DNA from: an uncultured Pelagibacteraceae bacterium
Lineage (GTDB): Bacteria > Pseudomonadota > Alphaproteobacteria > Pelagibacterales > Pelagibacteraceae
Assembly: GCA_902589705.1 (NCBI GenBank)
Contig: CACITX010000001.1
Location: forward strand, 1 to 64,000
DNA length: 64,000 bases
Reading direction: 5' to 3'
The position numbers and the translations under genes are program-made. Positions within the stretch are counted from its first letter, which is position 1, and each line of letters begins with the position of its first letter. This document shows positions 18,481 through 28,251 of this stretch, piece by piece. Below the pieces are notes generated by a model. That model was given only the letters and a program-made list of their open reading frames with translations. It was not told where the DNA came from and made no database searches.

Positions 18481-19091
18481 ATGAGTATAGAAGTAAAAAT
18501 CAGTAAAAAACCCATAACATATAAAAAGGCAATGCTTTTTATGAATAAAAGAGTTGAAGAAGTTAAATTAGGAAAAAATAATGAGCTAATTTGGCTTTTG
18601 GAGCATCCAACGACTTATTCAGCTGGGGTGAGTTTTAATAAAAAAGACATTCTTAACAAAAATATTAAAGTGATTAAAACTAATAGAGGTGGAAAAATTA
18701 CATTACATAATAAAGGGCAAAAAATTATTTATTTTGTTATAAACTTAAATAATAGAAAAAAAGATATTAGAAAATTTATATCTGCTTTAGAAAATAGTAT
18801 TTTACAATTTCTAAATATTTATAAAATTAAAGCAAAAAGTGATAAAAAAATATAGGTATTTGGATTAAAGGAAAAAAAATAGCTGCTATTGGTATAAGAG
18901 TTTCAAGATGGATAGCATTTCATGGTTGTTCGATAAATATTAACAATAATTTAAAACAATATTTAAATATTGTTCCTTGTGGTCTGAATAATGAATTAGT
19001 TACATCAATATATAATGAAAAAAAAATTAGATTACAAAATTATGAGAAAAAAATAGCTGATATTTTTATAAAAAATATAGATAAGATTTAA
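18481..19091 (+). pseudogene. lipB: Octanoyltransferase LipB, split by a -1 frameshift at a poly-A run
   Basis: LipB moves octanoyl from acyl carrier protein to lipoyl domains. The first frame (18481-18855, 124 residues) has WLLEHPTTYSAGVSF and NRGGKITLHNKGQ. It stops at TAG just after a run of seven A (18844-18850). The next frame continues without a break from 18849 to the TAA at 19089-19091. It carries GIWIKGKKIAAIGIRVSRW, then HGCSI and NIVPCGL, so it holds the expected catalytic Lys and Cys. Adding one A restores a roughly 203-residue LipB. The first-frame product alone would be inactive. Causes to weigh are a sequencing error, a real mutation, or rescue by slippage on the A run. The HNKGQ in place of the usual HGPGQ is also atypical. 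The 3' end overlaps rluC convergently. Confidence 0.9.
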
Positions 19092-19987
19092 AATTTTTCT
19101 TTTAAAAGTTGCTCAAAATAATTGTTATATTTTGCTTTGAAATTGTACTGAACATTGTTAATCATAAATTTTATTTTATATGCATGAAGCATTAAATTTT
19201 TTGTTTTTATCTTTCTGAAATTTGTTAAAAAATATTTATCGTCACCTATAATAGGATTTCCTATATTTAAAAGCTGTTTTCTTAATTGATGTTTTCTTCC
19301 AGTCACTGGATTTAGTTCAACATATGATAGCTCATCGTTTGATTTTATGATTTTAACATTGGAAATTGCTTTTTGAATAATTTTTTTTTTATTTTCGTAA
19401 TAAATAAGATCATCTCTCATACTTTTAACAGACTTATTTATCTTACCGTATGCTAGAGCTAAATAAGTTTTGTGTATTTTTCTTATTCTAAACAACGATG
19501 TAAATAATTGTGCGTACTTTCTATTTTTTGCGATTATTAATATCCCTGATGTTTCTTTATCTATTCTGTGCACTATAAAAGGTTTTGATTCTTCAAAGTA
19601 TTTAGAATTTTTTAAAAGGTCTGTAATATTTTTAAAAGATTTTGTCCCTGATTGAACTGGAATTCCAGCAGGTTTATTAATTACAATAAAATTATCATTA
19701 TCCTCAATTATATAATCATCATATCTGGAAAGCTCTTTTTTTTTTGGCTGATATTTTATCTGTTCAATTTTGTCTTTAGCTTTAAATTTTGAGATATCAT
19801 AAATTTCGACCAAGTCACCAGATTGTAACCGATAAGATGATTTGACTTTTTTTTTATTTATTTTAATCTTATTTTGTCTAAGAATTCTCTCTATTAAAGA
19901 ATGTGGTAAGCTAATTACTTTTTGTTTAAACCATTTGTCGAGACGTGTCTCATGATATTCATCATCGACAATAAAAGTTTTGGGCAT
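19088..19987 (-). CDS. rluC: RluC/RluD-family large-subunit rRNA pseudouridine synthase
   Basis: A 299-residue pseudouridine synthase with an N-terminal S4 RNA-binding domain (about residues 14-64) and the catalytic motif VHRIDKETSGILIIAKN, in which Asp143 is the nucleophile. GRKHQLRKQLL is the second family motif. Order and length fit RluC, which modifies 23S rRNA at 955/2504/2580 in E. coli; RluD cannot be fully excluded. It lies 10 bp downstream of rplQ and is the last gene of the long ribosomal block. Confidence 0.85.
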   Translation of the reverse strand: MPKTFIVDDEYHETRLDKWFKQKVISLPHSLIERILRQNKIKINKKKVKSSYRLQSGDLVEIYDISKFKAKDKIEQIKYQPKKKELSRYDDYIIEDNDNFIVINKPAGIPVQSGTKSFKNITDLLKNSKYFEESKPFIVHRIDKETSGILIIAKNRKYAQLFTSLFRIRKIHKTYLALAYGKINKSVKSMRDDLIYYENKKKIIQKAISNVKIIKSNDELSYVELNPVTGRKHQLRKQLLNIGNPIIGDDKYFLTNFRKIKTKNLMLHAYKIKFMINNVQYNFKAKYNNYFEQLLKEKF

Positions 19988-19997
19988 AGAAACTAAA

Positions 19998-20447
19998 CTA
20001 TTTACTTGCTATTTTTGGCTCTGCTTGAGTTTCTTTCTGTTTATCTTTGGTCGTTGTTTTTTTGGGTTTATCTATTTTTTTAGCTTCAAGATTTCTATCA
20101 ACTAGTTCAATTACAGCCATAGGAGCGTCATCTCCAGTTCTAAATCCTGCTTTTAATACTCTAGAATAACCTCCTTTTCTTGAAGTGTATCTCTTTGAAA
20201 GTTCTCCAAATACTTTAGAGACAGATTTTTTATCCTGTAACTTTGAAAATAACCTTTTTTTATTACTTAAAATATTTTTCTTCCCAATAGTAATTACTTT
20301 ATCAATTTGAGGTTTAAGCTCTTTTGCTTTAGGTAAAGTAGTAATAATTTGTTCGTACTTAATCAAAGAGTTAAGCATATTTTTGAATAATGCTTTTCTA
20401 TGTTCGCTTGTTTTATTTAGTTTCCTATAACCTAAACCGTGTCTCAT
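19998..20447 (-). CDS. rplQ: 50S ribosomal protein L17
   Basis: The core [23 protein letters not shown] and the [29 protein letters not shown] block are canonical. The protein is 149 residues, longer than the E. coli form because of a charged, Lys/Thr-rich C-terminal tail of about 30 residues that looks disordered. It follows rpoA with a one-base overlap, closing the alpha cluster. Confidence 0.96.
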   Translation of the reverse strand: MRHGLGYRKLNKTSEHRKALFKNMLNSLIKYEQIITTLPKAKELKPQIDKVITIGKKNILSNKKRLFSKLQDKKSVSKVFGELSKRYTSRKGGYSRVLKAGFRTGDDAPMAVIELVDRNLEAKKIDKPKKTTTKDKQKETQAEPKIASK

Positions 20448-21481
20448 TAGTAGTTATTTTCCTCTAGTTTCTTGGATAATTCTGCAATATTGTCTGGCGG
20501 CCAATTAGGTATCTCCATTCCTAAATACAAAGACATAGTATTAAGAACTTCTTTAATTTCGTTGAGTGATTTTCGCCCAAAATTAGGAGTCCTCAACATT
20601 TCAGGTTCTGTTTTTTGAACTAAATCTCCTATATAAATAATATTATCATTTTTTAGACAATTCATTGATCTTACAGAGAGCTCAAGTTCTTCAACACGTT
20701 TTAATAAATTTCTATTGAATTCTGGCTCGGTTGTTTTTACCTCTTTAACAACCTCTTGTGGGTCTTCAAAATTAACAAACATCGATAATTGATCTTGGAA
20801 AATTCTTGCTGAATAAGCTATTGCATCCTCTGCATCAACTGTTCCATTAGTTTCAACATTCATAATCAGTTTATCATAATCTAATGCGCTTCCAGCTCTA
20901 GTATTTTCTACGGAAAAAGAAACTTTTTTTACTGGACTAAATAGAGAGTCTATTGAAATCAATCCAAGCGGACTATCTTCAGATTTATTTTTTTTAGCTT
21001 GAACGTATCCTTTCCCAGTACTTACCATTAACTCCATGTGAAAGTGTGTTTTTTCATCTAAATTACAAATAGTCTGTTCTGGATTTAATATTTCTATCTC
21101 AGGAACTAAAGTGATGTCTTTAGCTTTGACTTCTTTTGGACCTTTTATATCTAAAATAATTTTTTTTGGGTTCGATGATGAAGATTTAATTGCTAAATTT
21201 TTAACATTTAATACTATATCAGTTACATCTTCTCTGACTCCTTTAATTGAAGAAAATTCGTGTAATACTCCGTCAATTTGAATAGCTGTAACAGCGGCTC
21301 CTTGAATTGATGATAATAAAATTCTTCTTAGAGAATTTCCGATAGTTTGGCCAAAACCTTTTTCCAAAGGTTCAGCTACAACTTTAGCAAATGTCTTGTC
21401 TTCATTACTTGAAATATCTAGCTTGCTAGGTTTTATCAAAGCTTTCCAATTTTTATCTGTTACTTGGGATGTTGTTTCCAT
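20447..21481 (-). CDS. rpoA: DNA-directed RNA polymerase subunit alpha
   Basis: A 344-residue alpha subunit. The N-terminal domain has [20 protein letters not shown] for dimerisation and beta contact. The C-terminal domain (about residues 260-330) has [16 protein letters not shown] and [16 protein letters not shown], the helix-hairpin-helix that binds UP elements and activators. Complete length. It lies between rpsK and rplQ with one-base overlaps on both sides. Confidence 0.98.
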   Translation of the reverse strand: METTSQVTDKNWKALIKPSKLDISSNEDKTFAKVVAEPLEKGFGQTIGNSLRRILLSSIQGAAVTAIQIDGVLHEFSSIKGVREDVTDIVLNVKNLAIKSSSSNPKKIILDIKGPKEVKAKDITLVPEIEILNPEQTICNLDEKTHFHMELMVSTGKGYVQAKKNKSEDSPLGLISIDSLFSPVKKVSFSVENTRAGSALDYDKLIMNVETNGTVDAEDAIAYSARIFQDQLSMFVNFEDPQEVVKEVKTTEPEFNRNLLKRVEELELSVRSMNCLKNDNIIYIGDLVQKTEPEMLRTPNFGRKSLNEIKEVLNTMSLYLGMEIPNWPPDNIAELSKKLEENNY

Positions 21482-21927
21482 TATACTCTCCTTCTTTTAG
21501 GTGGTCTTGCACCATTGTGTGGCATTGGTGTTGTGTCTTTAATTGATAAAATTTTAAACCCTCTTGATTGTAAAGAACGTAATGCAGTTTCTCTTCCTGA
21601 TCCAGGTCCTTTAACTTGAACTGTTAAGGTTCTTAGACCTAATTCAAAAGCTTTAGCTCCAGCATCGTCAGCAGCTACTTGTGCAGCATATGGAGTTGAC
21701 TTTCGAGAACCTTTAAATCCTTTTGCTCCTGCAGAAGACCAGGATACTACATTTCCACTATCATCGGCAATGGAGATGATTGTGTTATTAAAAGTCGAGT
21801 AAACATAAGCAATACCAGAGGTTATATTCTTCTTAATCTTTTTTTTTTTAATGGAATTTGCTGCTTTTTTTAAATCAACTTTTTTGATTTCGCTTTTTTT
21901 ATCAACTTTTTCGTTTTTTTTATTCAT
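21481..21927 (-). CDS. rpsK: 30S ribosomal protein S11
   Basis: Canonical S11 core from [21 protein letters not shown] to the C-terminal [14 protein letters not shown]. At 148 residues it is longer than the usual ~129 because of a Lys-rich N-terminal extension of about 35 residues ([20 protein letters not shown]). The extension is in frame and begins at the only good ATG after rpsM, so it is probably translated. It might contact rRNA or be disordered. Confidence 0.96.
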   Translation of the reverse strand: MNKKNEKVDKKSEIKKVDLKKAANSIKKKKIKKNITSGIAYVYSTFNNTIISIADDSGNVVSWSSAGAKGFKGSRKSTPYAAQVAADDAGAKAFELGLRTLTVQVKGPGSGRETALRSLQSRGFKILSIKDTTPMPHNGARPPKRRRV

Positions 21928-21946
21928 TAATTTTTTTTAATTAAAT

Positions 21947-22330
21947 TTATTTTTTAAGTGGCGTTAATTTTTTACCTGCTATAGCAATCGCTTTACCTTT
22001 TCTAGTTCTAGCATTACACTGGGTTCTTTGTCCTCTTACTGGTAATTTTTTTTTGTGACGAGATCCTCTATAGCATGCAAGATCAACCAATCTTTTAATA
22101 TTCACTGAAATTTCCCTTCTTAAATCACCTTCAACTTTGTGATTTGCGTCAATGAATTCTCTTATTTTTAATACTTGCTCTTCAGATAACTCATTAACTC
22201 TCTTAGACGATGGGATATTAAGTTCTTCACAAATTTTTTTTGAAGAATGTAAGCCTATTCCGTGTATATAGGTCAAAGCTATACTAACCACTTTGTTTTG
22301 GGGTATGTTTATTCCTGCAATACGAGCCAT
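21947..22330 (-). CDS. rpsM: 30S ribosomal protein S13
   Basis: S13 of the 30S head, 127 residues. [20 protein letters not shown] and the C-terminal [16 protein letters not shown] are standard. rpmJ (L36), which often lies between secY and rpsM, is absent here. A strong promoter-like sequence sits just upstream at 22357-22384, so rpsM-rpsK-rpoA-rplQ can probably be transcribed separately from the upstream block. Confidence 0.97.
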   Translation of the reverse strand: MARIAGINIPQNKVVSIALTYIHGIGLHSSKKICEELNIPSSKRVNELSEEQVLKIREFIDANHKVEGDLRREISVNIKRLVDLACYRGSRHKKKLPVRGQRTQCNARTRKGKAIAIAGKKLTPLKK

Positions 22331-22356
22331 AATTTCATGAGTTTGTTTTCTGCGTA

Positions 22357-22384
22357 TTTATATTGTCCTTTGTCTTAAAGTCAA
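22357..22384 (-). promoter_or_regulatory. Promoter for rpsM-rpsK-rpoA-rplQ
   Basis: On the minus strand, -35 TTGACT (22384-22379) is followed by exactly 16 bp and -10 TATAAA (22362-22357), then TACGC before the start site. The -35 overlaps the adk stop codon (TTGA). The predicted transcript start is about 20 nt before the rpsM ATG. The match is among the best in the window and has the same layout as the promoters of rpsD and tRNA-Tyr/tuf. Confidence 0.62.
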
Positions 22385-22953
22385 CCCTTGATACTATCAA
22401 TTAAACCGCTAATTTCATCACTAATTTTTGTAACAGAAGCCTCTCCATTAACTTCTTTAAGTAAATTGGACTGCTTATAAAAATCAATTATTGGTTTGAT
22501 ATTGTTTTCGTAATCTTTAAATCTTTTAACAGCTACAACTTCATCATCGTCAGTTCTTTTCTCTAAATTTTTTCTCTCTGTAATTCTACTTTTAATTGTT
22601 TCCAGTCCAACAGTTAATTTTAGTGCAATATCTATTTTTTGATTATTCTTAATTAATAAACTTTCTAGATATTTAGCTTGAGTTAAATTCCTTGGATATC
22701 CGTCAAATATTAGTCTATTTTTATACATCTCATTTGAAATATATTTTTCAATTAGATTACCAACAATATTATCAGAAACTAAATTACCTGAGCTTATAAT
22801 TGATGATATCTTCAGACCCAGATCTGTATTATTACTAATTTCTTTTCGTAATAGTTCACCTGTTGAAAGTTGATGTAATTTAAATTTTTTTACTAATAGA
22901 TTTGCTTGAGTTCCTTTACCTGCTCCAGGGGGTCCAAAAATAACTATATTCAT
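22381..22953 (-). CDS. adk: Adenylate kinase (short-lid type)
   Basis: A 190-residue enzyme interconverting ATP + AMP and 2 ADP. The P-loop is GPPGAGKGTQ (residues 7-16) and the AMP-binding region contains LSTGELLRKE and FDGYPRNLTQA. The lid between TERKNLEKRTDDDE and VKRF is short, without the Cys cluster of zinc-bearing long-lid forms. It sits between secY (8 bp) and rpsM (50 bp), a common place in alphaproteobacteria. Confidence 0.96.
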   Translation of the reverse strand: MNIVIFGPPGAGKGTQANLLVKKFKLHQLSTGELLRKEISNNTDLGLKISSIISSGNLVSDNIVGNLIEKYISNEMYKNRLIFDGYPRNLTQAKYLESLLIKNNQKIDIALKLTVGLETIKSRITERKNLEKRTDDDEVVAVKRFKDYENNIKPIIDFYKQSNLLKEVNGEASVTKISDEISGLIDSIKG

Positions 22954-22961
22954 TAAGTTAC

Positions 22962-24266
22962 TTATCTGCCAAATTTAGTTTTCTTTATTAGTGACTCATA
23001 TTGAGAACTCATTAACCTTGTTTGAACTTGAGTAACTGTGTCCATTGCCACAACTACAACAATAAGTATTGAAGTTCCACCTAGATAAAAAGGAATTGGA
23101 TATTTTGCAATTAAAAATTCAGGCATCAAACAAACAAATGTTAAGTATAAAGCACCTACAGTTGTTAGTCTCATCAATATTGTATTAATATATTCTGCAG
23201 TTCTTTCGCCGGGTCTTATGCCTGGAATATAACCACCATATTTTCTTAAGTTTTCAGCTGTTTCATTTGGATTAAAAACTATCGATGTATAGAAAAAAGA
23301 AAAAAAGATTATACCTGATGCGTATAGCATCATATAAAGTGGCTGTCCTTGTGTAAACATAGAAGAAATTTTTAAAAATAAATCAGATTCAGCAAAACCA
23401 AAATTAGAAATTGTAATTGGTAAAAGCAATAATGCAGATGCAAAAATTGCTGGTATAACTCCAGCTGTGTTAATCTTTAAAGGTAAATGAGATGACTCTC
23501 CACCATACATCTTATTACCTACTTGTCTTTTAGGATAGTTAATAAGAATTTTTCTCATTGCTCTCTCAAAAAAAACAATAAAGAGAACTGTAAGGATAAG
23601 TAATATAAAAATTCCAACTATCATCAGTGCTGATAAAGCGCCTGTTCTTCCAAGTTCAAATGTAGAAGCTAAAGCCCGCGGAATTTCCGCAACAATGCCA
23701 GAAAATATTATCAACGAAATACCATTGCCAACACCTCTTAATGTAATTTGCTCACCTAGCCACATCAAAAAAGTAGTTCCTGCAACTAAAGATATCGTAG
23801 TAATAATTCTAAAAGACATTCCTGGTTCAATAACTAGATTTCCAGCATTTTCTAATCCAACTGCAACACCATATCCTTGAAGACATGCTATTAATACTGT
23901 TCCATATCTTGTTATTTGAGTAATTTTTTTTCTACCTAATTCTCCTTGTTCTTTTAAACTCTTAAAATAATCGGATACTCCAGTAAGCAATTGAACTATA
24001 ATTGAAGAGGAAATATAAGGCATGATTCCTAATGCGAAAATTGCCATTCTTGTTACAGCTCCACCTGAAAACATATTAAACATTCCTAATAGACCTTTTT
24101 GACTTGAAGCCATTACTTCTTTTAAAGCAGCAGGATCAATTCCAGCTAAAGGCACATAAGTGCCTAATCTATAAATTATTAATATTAGGATTGTAAAAAT
24201 AATTCTATTTTTAAGGTCTTTAGCTTGGCTGAATGCGCCAGCTGTATTGAGAGCTTCGCTAGACAT
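22962..24266 (-). CDS. secY: Preprotein translocase subunit SecY
   Basis: The channel-forming subunit of the Sec translocon, 434 residues with ten membrane segments. Family blocks include YRLGTYVPLAGIDP near the N-terminus, ALGIMPYISSSIIVQLL (plug/TM2 region) and GIRPGERTAEYINTIL in the cytoplasmic loop. It follows rplO by one base. Its partner secE is encoded at 46936-47127 in the same long block. Confidence 0.98.
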   Translation of the reverse strand: MSSEALNTAGAFSQAKDLKNRIIFTILILIIYRLGTYVPLAGIDPAALKEVMASSQKGLLGMFNMFSGGAVTRMAIFALGIMPYISSSIIVQLLTGVSDYFKSLKEQGELGRKKITQITRYGTVLIACLQGYGVAVGLENAGNLVIEPGMSFRIITTISLVAGTTFLMWLGEQITLRGVGNGISLIIFSGIVAEIPRALASTFELGRTGALSALMIVGIFILLILTVLFIVFFERAMRKILINYPKRQVGNKMYGGESSHLPLKINTAGVIPAIFASALLLLPITISNFGFAESDLFLKISSMFTQGQPLYMMLYASGIIFFSFFYTSIVFNPNETAENLRKYGGYIPGIRPGERTAEYINTILMRLTTVGALYLTFVCLMPEFLIAKYPIPFYLGGTSILIVVVVAMDTVTQVQTRLMSSQYESLIKKTKFGR

Positions 24267-24267
24267 T

Positions 24268-24720
24268 TTATTTCTTTATTATACTTATTTTTCCGCCCAC
24301 TTTTTCAATTTTATCTAAAGCTTGTTTCGATGCAAAGTGAGCTAATATTTCAATATTACTTTTAATTTCACCAGTTCCTAAAATTTTGAGCTTTTTAAAT
24401 TTTTTATGTATAAGTTTTTTTTCTTTTAAAATTTTTAAATCTAAGCTATTTTTTATTCCATATTTAGATTTTTCAATTATATTTTGAATTTTAGAAAGAT
24501 TTAATATTGCAATCTTATTATCTTTTATCGATTTAAAACCTCTTTTGGGTAACCTTCTGTATAAAGGCATTTGTCCACCTTCAAAGCTTTTTATAGCTAC
24601 ACCTGATCTAGATTTTTGTCCTTTATGCCCTCTTCCAGATGTCTTTCCTTTACCCGAACCTATACCTTTCCCAACTCTAATTTTTTTTTTATTTATTTTA
24701 ATTAAATTATTTAATTGCAT
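24268..24720 (-). CDS. rplO: 50S ribosomal protein L15
   Basis: A 150-residue L15. VGKGIGSGKGKTSGRGHKGQKSRS and FEGGQMPLYRRLPKRGF are the standard N-terminal blocks. It begins within the stop codon of rpsE (one-base overlap). That leaves no room for rpmD (L30), which usually lies between rpsE and rplO. Confidence 0.97.
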   Translation of the reverse strand: MQLNNLIKINKKKIRVGKGIGSGKGKTSGRGHKGQKSRSGVAIKSFEGGQMPLYRRLPKRGFKSIKDNKIAILNLSKIQNIIEKSKYGIKNSLDLKILKEKKLIHKKFKKLKILGTGEIKSNIEILAHFASKQALDKIEKVGGKISIIKK

Positions 24721-25238
24721 TATTTTGCCTCTCTTTTCTGAACTATATCAGATATTTTTTTTCCCCTAATTGAGGATAGTAATTTTGGTGAATTTTGTGA
24801 CTTCAAACCATTAAGACAGGCTTTTAAAACATTATGTGGGTTTGCTGAACCTAAAGACTTTGCTACAACATCTTGTATTCCTAATACTTCACATACTGAT
24901 CTTACAGCGCCCCCTGCAATTATTCCCGTTCCTGCGGGAGCTGCTCTTAGAAAAACTTTTCCTGAACCATTTTTTCCTTTTACATCATGATGAAGAGTTC
25001 TACCTTCTTTTAATGGAATTTTTACTAAGTTCCTTTTTGCAAGTTCTGTAGCTTTTTTAATAGCATCTGGCACTTGTTTGGATTTTCCTTGTCCTATTCC
25101 AATGCTTCCTTTTTGATTTCCAACAACTACTAAAGCAGCAAAACCAAATCTTCTACCGCCTTTTACAACTTTTGTTATTCTATTTATTGCTACTAACTTT
25201 TCTTTTATGTCACTTTCAACTTTTTTATTTTCAGTCAT
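24720..25238 (-). CDS. rpsE: 30S ribosomal protein S5
   Basis: A 172-residue S5 with the double-stranded RNA-binding-like N-domain ([19 protein letters not shown]) and the C-domain containing [18 protein letters not shown]. It lies one base after rplR and overlaps rplO by one base. Normal length. Confidence 0.97.
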   Translation of the reverse strand: MTENKKVESDIKEKLVAINRITKVVKGGRRFGFAALVVVGNQKGSIGIGQGKSKQVPDAIKKATELAKRNLVKIPLKEGRTLHHDVKGKNGSGKVFLRAAPAGTGIIAGGAVRSVCEVLGIQDVVAKSLGSANPHNVLKACLNGLKSQNSPKLLSSIRGKKISDIVQKREAK

Positions 25239-25239
25239 A

Positions 25240-25593
25240 TTAAAACTTTAATCCATTTTTTCTTAATGAGTCTGCGAAATGTTTTACTCTTCCATGAAAT
25301 TTATATTCTCCTCTATCAAAATAAACTTCATTAATATTTTTTTCTTTTGCTCTTTTAGCCAAAATCTCCCCAATAATAGCTGATTTTTCCATTTTTTTTA
25401 TTTTTTTTACTTTAATTTCTTTTTCAATTGATGAAACAGAAGTTATGGTTTTTTTTAATTTATCATCAATTATTTGTGCAGATAAATTGTTAAGTGATTT
25501 AAAAACTGAAATTCTAAACCTGTTAACATTAACTTTTTTTAGTTTTTTTCTATTTCTTAGTTTTCTTTTTACTTTATTATTTATTTTTTTCAT
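25240..25593 (-). CDS. rplR: 50S ribosomal protein L18
   Basis: A 117-residue 5S rRNA-binding protein. The N-terminus is very basic ([14 protein letters not shown]). The C-terminal half has the family's [24 protein letters not shown] pattern, quoted here in part. It starts within the stop codon of rplF. Confidence 0.95.
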   Translation of the reverse strand: MKKINNKVKRKLRNRKKLKKVNVNRFRISVFKSLNNLSAQIIDDKLKKTITSVSSIEKEIKVKKIKKMEKSAIIGEILAKRAKEKNINEVYFDRGEYKFHGRVKHFADSLRKNGLKF

Positions 25594-26135
25594 TATTTCT
25601 TTTTACCTTCTTTTCTTAAGACAAATTGACCTTTTTCTTTTATTCCTTTAGCTTTATAAGGTTCTACAGGTTTTAAATTTTTAATATCAGCCGCAATTTT
25701 TGAAACAAGCTCTTTATCAACTCCATTAATTTTAATAATAGTTTGTTTTTCTACTGTAATCTTAATTTCCTTTGGTATAGGAAAATTCACATCATGGCTA
25801 AAGCCGATTTGTAAATTAAGGTTTTCACCTTTTAGATTTGCTCTAAAACCTACACCACTCAATTCTAAAATTTTTTCATGTCCTCTAGAAACGCCTTCAA
25901 CAGCATTATTAATTAAGCTTCTATAAGTTCCCCACAATATAGAAGTTTTTTTATCTAATTTTTTTTCTAACGGTTTTATCTGAAATTTACTTTCAACTAG
26001 TGTCGAAGAAAAGATCTTATCGTTTATAGTTAATTTTTTTGTGCCTTTTGGTCCTGTAATCGTTAAATTAGCGCCCTCGATTTTAATAGAGGACTCTTTT
26101 GGAATAGTAATATTTTTTTTTCCTATTTTAGACAT
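25593..26135 (-). CDS. rplF: 50S ribosomal protein L6
   Basis: A 180-residue L6 with two related domains. MSKIGKKNITIP opens the protein, GVSRGHEKILELSGVGFRA marks the middle and EPYKAKGIKEKGQ the end. It overlaps rpsH and rplR by one base each. Confidence 0.97.
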   Translation of the reverse strand: MSKIGKKNITIPKESSIKIEGANLTITGPKGTKKLTINDKIFSSTLVESKFQIKPLEKKLDKKTSILWGTYRSLINNAVEGVSRGHEKILELSGVGFRANLKGENLNLQIGFSHDVNFPIPKEIKITVEKQTIIKINGVDKELVSKIAADIKNLKPVEPYKAKGIKEKGQFVLRKEGKKK

Positions 26136-26533
26136 TAAAATACCCTACAAATTATTTCACCACCAAGATTGTTTTTTCTAGCCTCAACATCGCTCATTAC
26201 ACCTTTTGGAGTAGACAAAATCGCTAAACCTAGACCGTTCATAACCTTTGGTATACTTGTGGCTCTTGAGTAAACTCTTCTACCAGGTTTAGAAATTCTC
26301 TTAATTTCTTTAATTACTGGGTCACCTTCATAATATTTTAAAGAAATTTTTAAACTTGTTTTATTATTTTCCTTTTTTTCAATATAGTAATCTTTTATAT
26401 ATCCCTCATTTTTTAATATTTCTAAAATATTTTTTCTAAACTTTGACGAAGGTATTACAACTGAGCTCATTGACCTCATTTGACCATTTCTTATTCTTGA
26501 AAACATGTCGCCTATTGGATCTGTAAATGTCAT
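26135..26533 (-). CDS. rpsH: 30S ribosomal protein S8
   Basis: A 132-residue S8, a primary 16S rRNA binder and, in E. coli, the autoregulator of the spc operon. DPIGDMFSRIRNGQM and the C-terminal LSTPKGVMSDVEARKNNLGG block are canonical. It lies 7 bp after rpsN. Confidence 0.97.
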   Translation of the reverse strand: MTFTDPIGDMFSRIRNGQMRSMSSVVIPSSKFRKNILEILKNEGYIKDYYIEKKENNKTSLKISLKYYEGDPVIKEIKRISKPGRRVYSRATSIPKVMNGLGLAILSTPKGVMSDVEARKNNLGGEIICRVF

Positions 26534-26540
26534 TTTCCTC

Positions 26541-26846
26541 CTACCAACTTGATTTTGTTATTCCAGGAATTTTACCAGCAGATGCCATATCTCTTAGCGC
26601 TATCCTAGATATTCTTAATTTTCTATAAACTCCGTGAGGTCTACCAGATACCTCACATCGATTTCTTACTCTAATTTTTGAAGAATTTTTTGGAAGTTTA
26701 TTTAATTTTAATTGGGCGTTAAATCTTTCAGATAATTCTAACTTTTTATTGTTTATTATTTTTTTTAAAGCAGCTCTTTTTTTTGCATATTTTTTAACCA
26801 ATTTAATTCTTTTTAAGTTTTTTTGTATTGCACTTGTTTTTGCCAT
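26541..26846 (-). CDS. rpsN: 30S ribosomal protein S14 (zinc-free type)
   Basis: A 101-residue S14 of the long, C-minus type, without the CxxC pairs of zinc-binding paralogues. The C-terminus [20 protein letters not shown] is diagnostic. It lies between rplE (8 bp) and rpsH. A separate zinc-bearing copy is not seen in the window. Confidence 0.97.
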   Translation of the reverse strand: MAKTSAIQKNLKRIKLVKKYAKKRAALKKIINNKKLELSERFNAQLKLNKLPKNSSKIRVRNRCEVSGRPHGVYRKLRISRIALRDMASAGKIPGITKSSW

Positions 26847-26854
26847 TTTGATCC

Positions 26855-27403
26855 TTATTTCTTCCCTTCGTTAATTGGAAAATTGAACTCTTTTAAAAGT
26901 TCAAATGTTCCCTTTTTATTTTTACTTGATGTTACGATTGTAACATCTAAACCTCTAATCTTGTCTACTTTGTCAAAGTTTACCTCAGGAAATACAATAT
27001 GTTCTTTAATACCGAATGAATAATTGTTAGAATTATCAATTCCTTTAGATGATAAACCTCTAAAATCTTTAATTCTTGGCAAAGCAATGTTTACAAGTCT
27101 ATCTATAAACTCATACATTTTATTAGATCTTAAAGTTACTTTGACCCCAGCGTTAGCACCTTTTCTTGTTTTAAAATTTGAAATTGATTTTTTAAATTTA
27201 GTAATAACAGGCTTCTGACCTGCAATTAAAGCTAAGTCTTCAACGCTTGACTTTATTTTTTTACCATCTGATGCATCTTCTCCTAAACCCATGTTGAGTA
27301 TTATTTTTTCAAATTTCGGTACATCATGTTTATTTTTCAATGATAATTTGCTCATTAATTTTGCAATAATGTCTTTTTCATATGTTGTTTTTAATCTTGT
27401 CAT
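26855..27403 (-). CDS. rplE: 50S ribosomal protein L5
   Basis: A 182-residue 5S rRNA-binding protein. [34 protein letters not shown] and the C-terminal [18 protein letters not shown] block are standard. It overlaps rplX by one base. Confidence 0.97.
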   Translation of the reverse strand: MTRLKTTYEKDIIAKLMSKLSLKNKHDVPKFEKIILNMGLGEDASDGKKIKSSVEDLALIAGQKPVITKFKKSISNFKTRKGANAGVKVTLRSNKMYEFIDRLVNIALPRIKDFRGLSSKGIDNSNNYSFGIKEHIVFPEVNFDKVDKIRGLDVTIVTSSKNKKGTFELLKEFNFPINEGKK

Positions 27404-27654
27404 TATTTTTTACTAGCTTGTTTTTTATCAGTTTTAACCTTATCTATATTTTTAATATTAGATTGATGTATAAAACTTTCTTTGGATATTATTCCACCTT
27501 TATTTTCTTTTGTAGGTTTGGTATGCCTCTTAATCATACTTATTGATTTTATCTTAACTTTTTCTAATTTACGGTTGATCTCTAATACTTCTCCCGTTTT
27601 ACCTTTATCTTTTCCTGATATTATTTTTACTTGAAGTCCTTTTTTTAAATTCAT
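27403..27654 (-). CDS. rplX: 50S ribosomal protein L24
   Basis: An 83-residue L24 with the KOW motif near the N-terminus (VKIISGKDKGKTGEVLEI) and MIKRHTKPTKENKGGII. It is about 20 residues shorter than the E. coli protein because the C-terminal part is trimmed. It lies one base after rplN. Confidence 0.95.
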   Translation of the reverse strand: MNLKKGLQVKIISGKDKGKTGEVLEINRKLEKVKIKSISMIKRHTKPTKENKGGIISKESFIHQSNIKNIDKVKTDKKQASKK

Positions 27655-27655
27655 T

Positions 27656-28024
27656 TTAAAGTACCTCCGGGGCTAAAGAAATTATCTTTGTGTGACCCTT
27701 AGTTCTCAGTTCTCGAGTTACAGGTCCAAATATTCTTGTGCCTATGGGCTCACCTTTATCATCTGTTAAAACAACAGCATTTTTATCAAATTGCACTTTA
27801 GAACCATCGTCTCTATAAATTTCCTTTCTTGTTCTAACAACTACTGCTTTATGGACAGCTCCTTTTTTAACTTTACCTTTCGGAATGGCGTCTTTAACAC
27901 TGATAACTATTATATCTCCTACAGAAGCATACCTTCTTTTTGAACCACCTAAAACCTTAATACATTCAACTCTTTTAGCGCCAGTATTATCTGCAACAGT
28001 TAATTCAGTTTGTATTTGTATCAT
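27656..28024 (-). CDS. rplN: 50S ribosomal protein L14
   Basis: A 122-residue L14 from [17 protein letters not shown], the invariant start of this family. The open frame extends 15 codons further upstream into rpsQ, but the ATG at 28024 overlaps the rpsQ stop by one base and gives the standard length. The [16 protein letters not shown] block at the C-terminus is canonical. Confidence 0.97.
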   Translation of the reverse strand: MIQIQTELTVADNTGAKRVECIKVLGGSKRRYASVGDIIVISVKDAIPKGKVKKGAVHKAVVVRTRKEIYRDDGSKVQFDKNAVVLTDDKGEPIGTRIFGPVTRELRTKGHTKIISLAPEVL

Positions 28025-28251
28025 TATTCCATTACCTGCCAAGTTTTTTTCTTTGAGTGAGGCTTGCATTCAATAATTGATACTTTCTCACCTTCTTTAA
28101 ATTTATTTTTTTCATCATGTGCGTGATATTTTTTAGAACGTTTAATTATTTTTTCATAAAATGGATGCTTAAATTTGCGTGTAACTTCAACTACTACTGT
28201 CTTGTTATTTTTTGCACTTGTAATTATTCCTTTTAATATTTTTTTTGTCAT
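28024..28251 (-). CDS. rpsQ: 30S ribosomal protein S17
   Basis: A 75-residue S17, an early 16S rRNA-binding assembly protein with an OB fold. [20 protein letters not shown] and [17 protein letters not shown] are typical. It overlaps rpmC by four bases and rplN by one. Confidence 0.95.
   Translation of the reverse strand: MTKKILKGIITSAKNNKTVVVEVTRKFKHPFYEKIIKRSKKYHAHDEKNKFKEGEKVSIIECKPHSKKKTWQVME

Noticed and set aside
18856-19087. Apparent 232 bp intergenic gap after the short lipB frame
   Set aside because: It holds the frameshifted C-terminal half of LipB, not non-coding DNA.
28025-28069. N-terminal extension of rplN
   Set aside because: It lies inside rpsQ, and [15 protein letters not shown] is the invariant L14 start.
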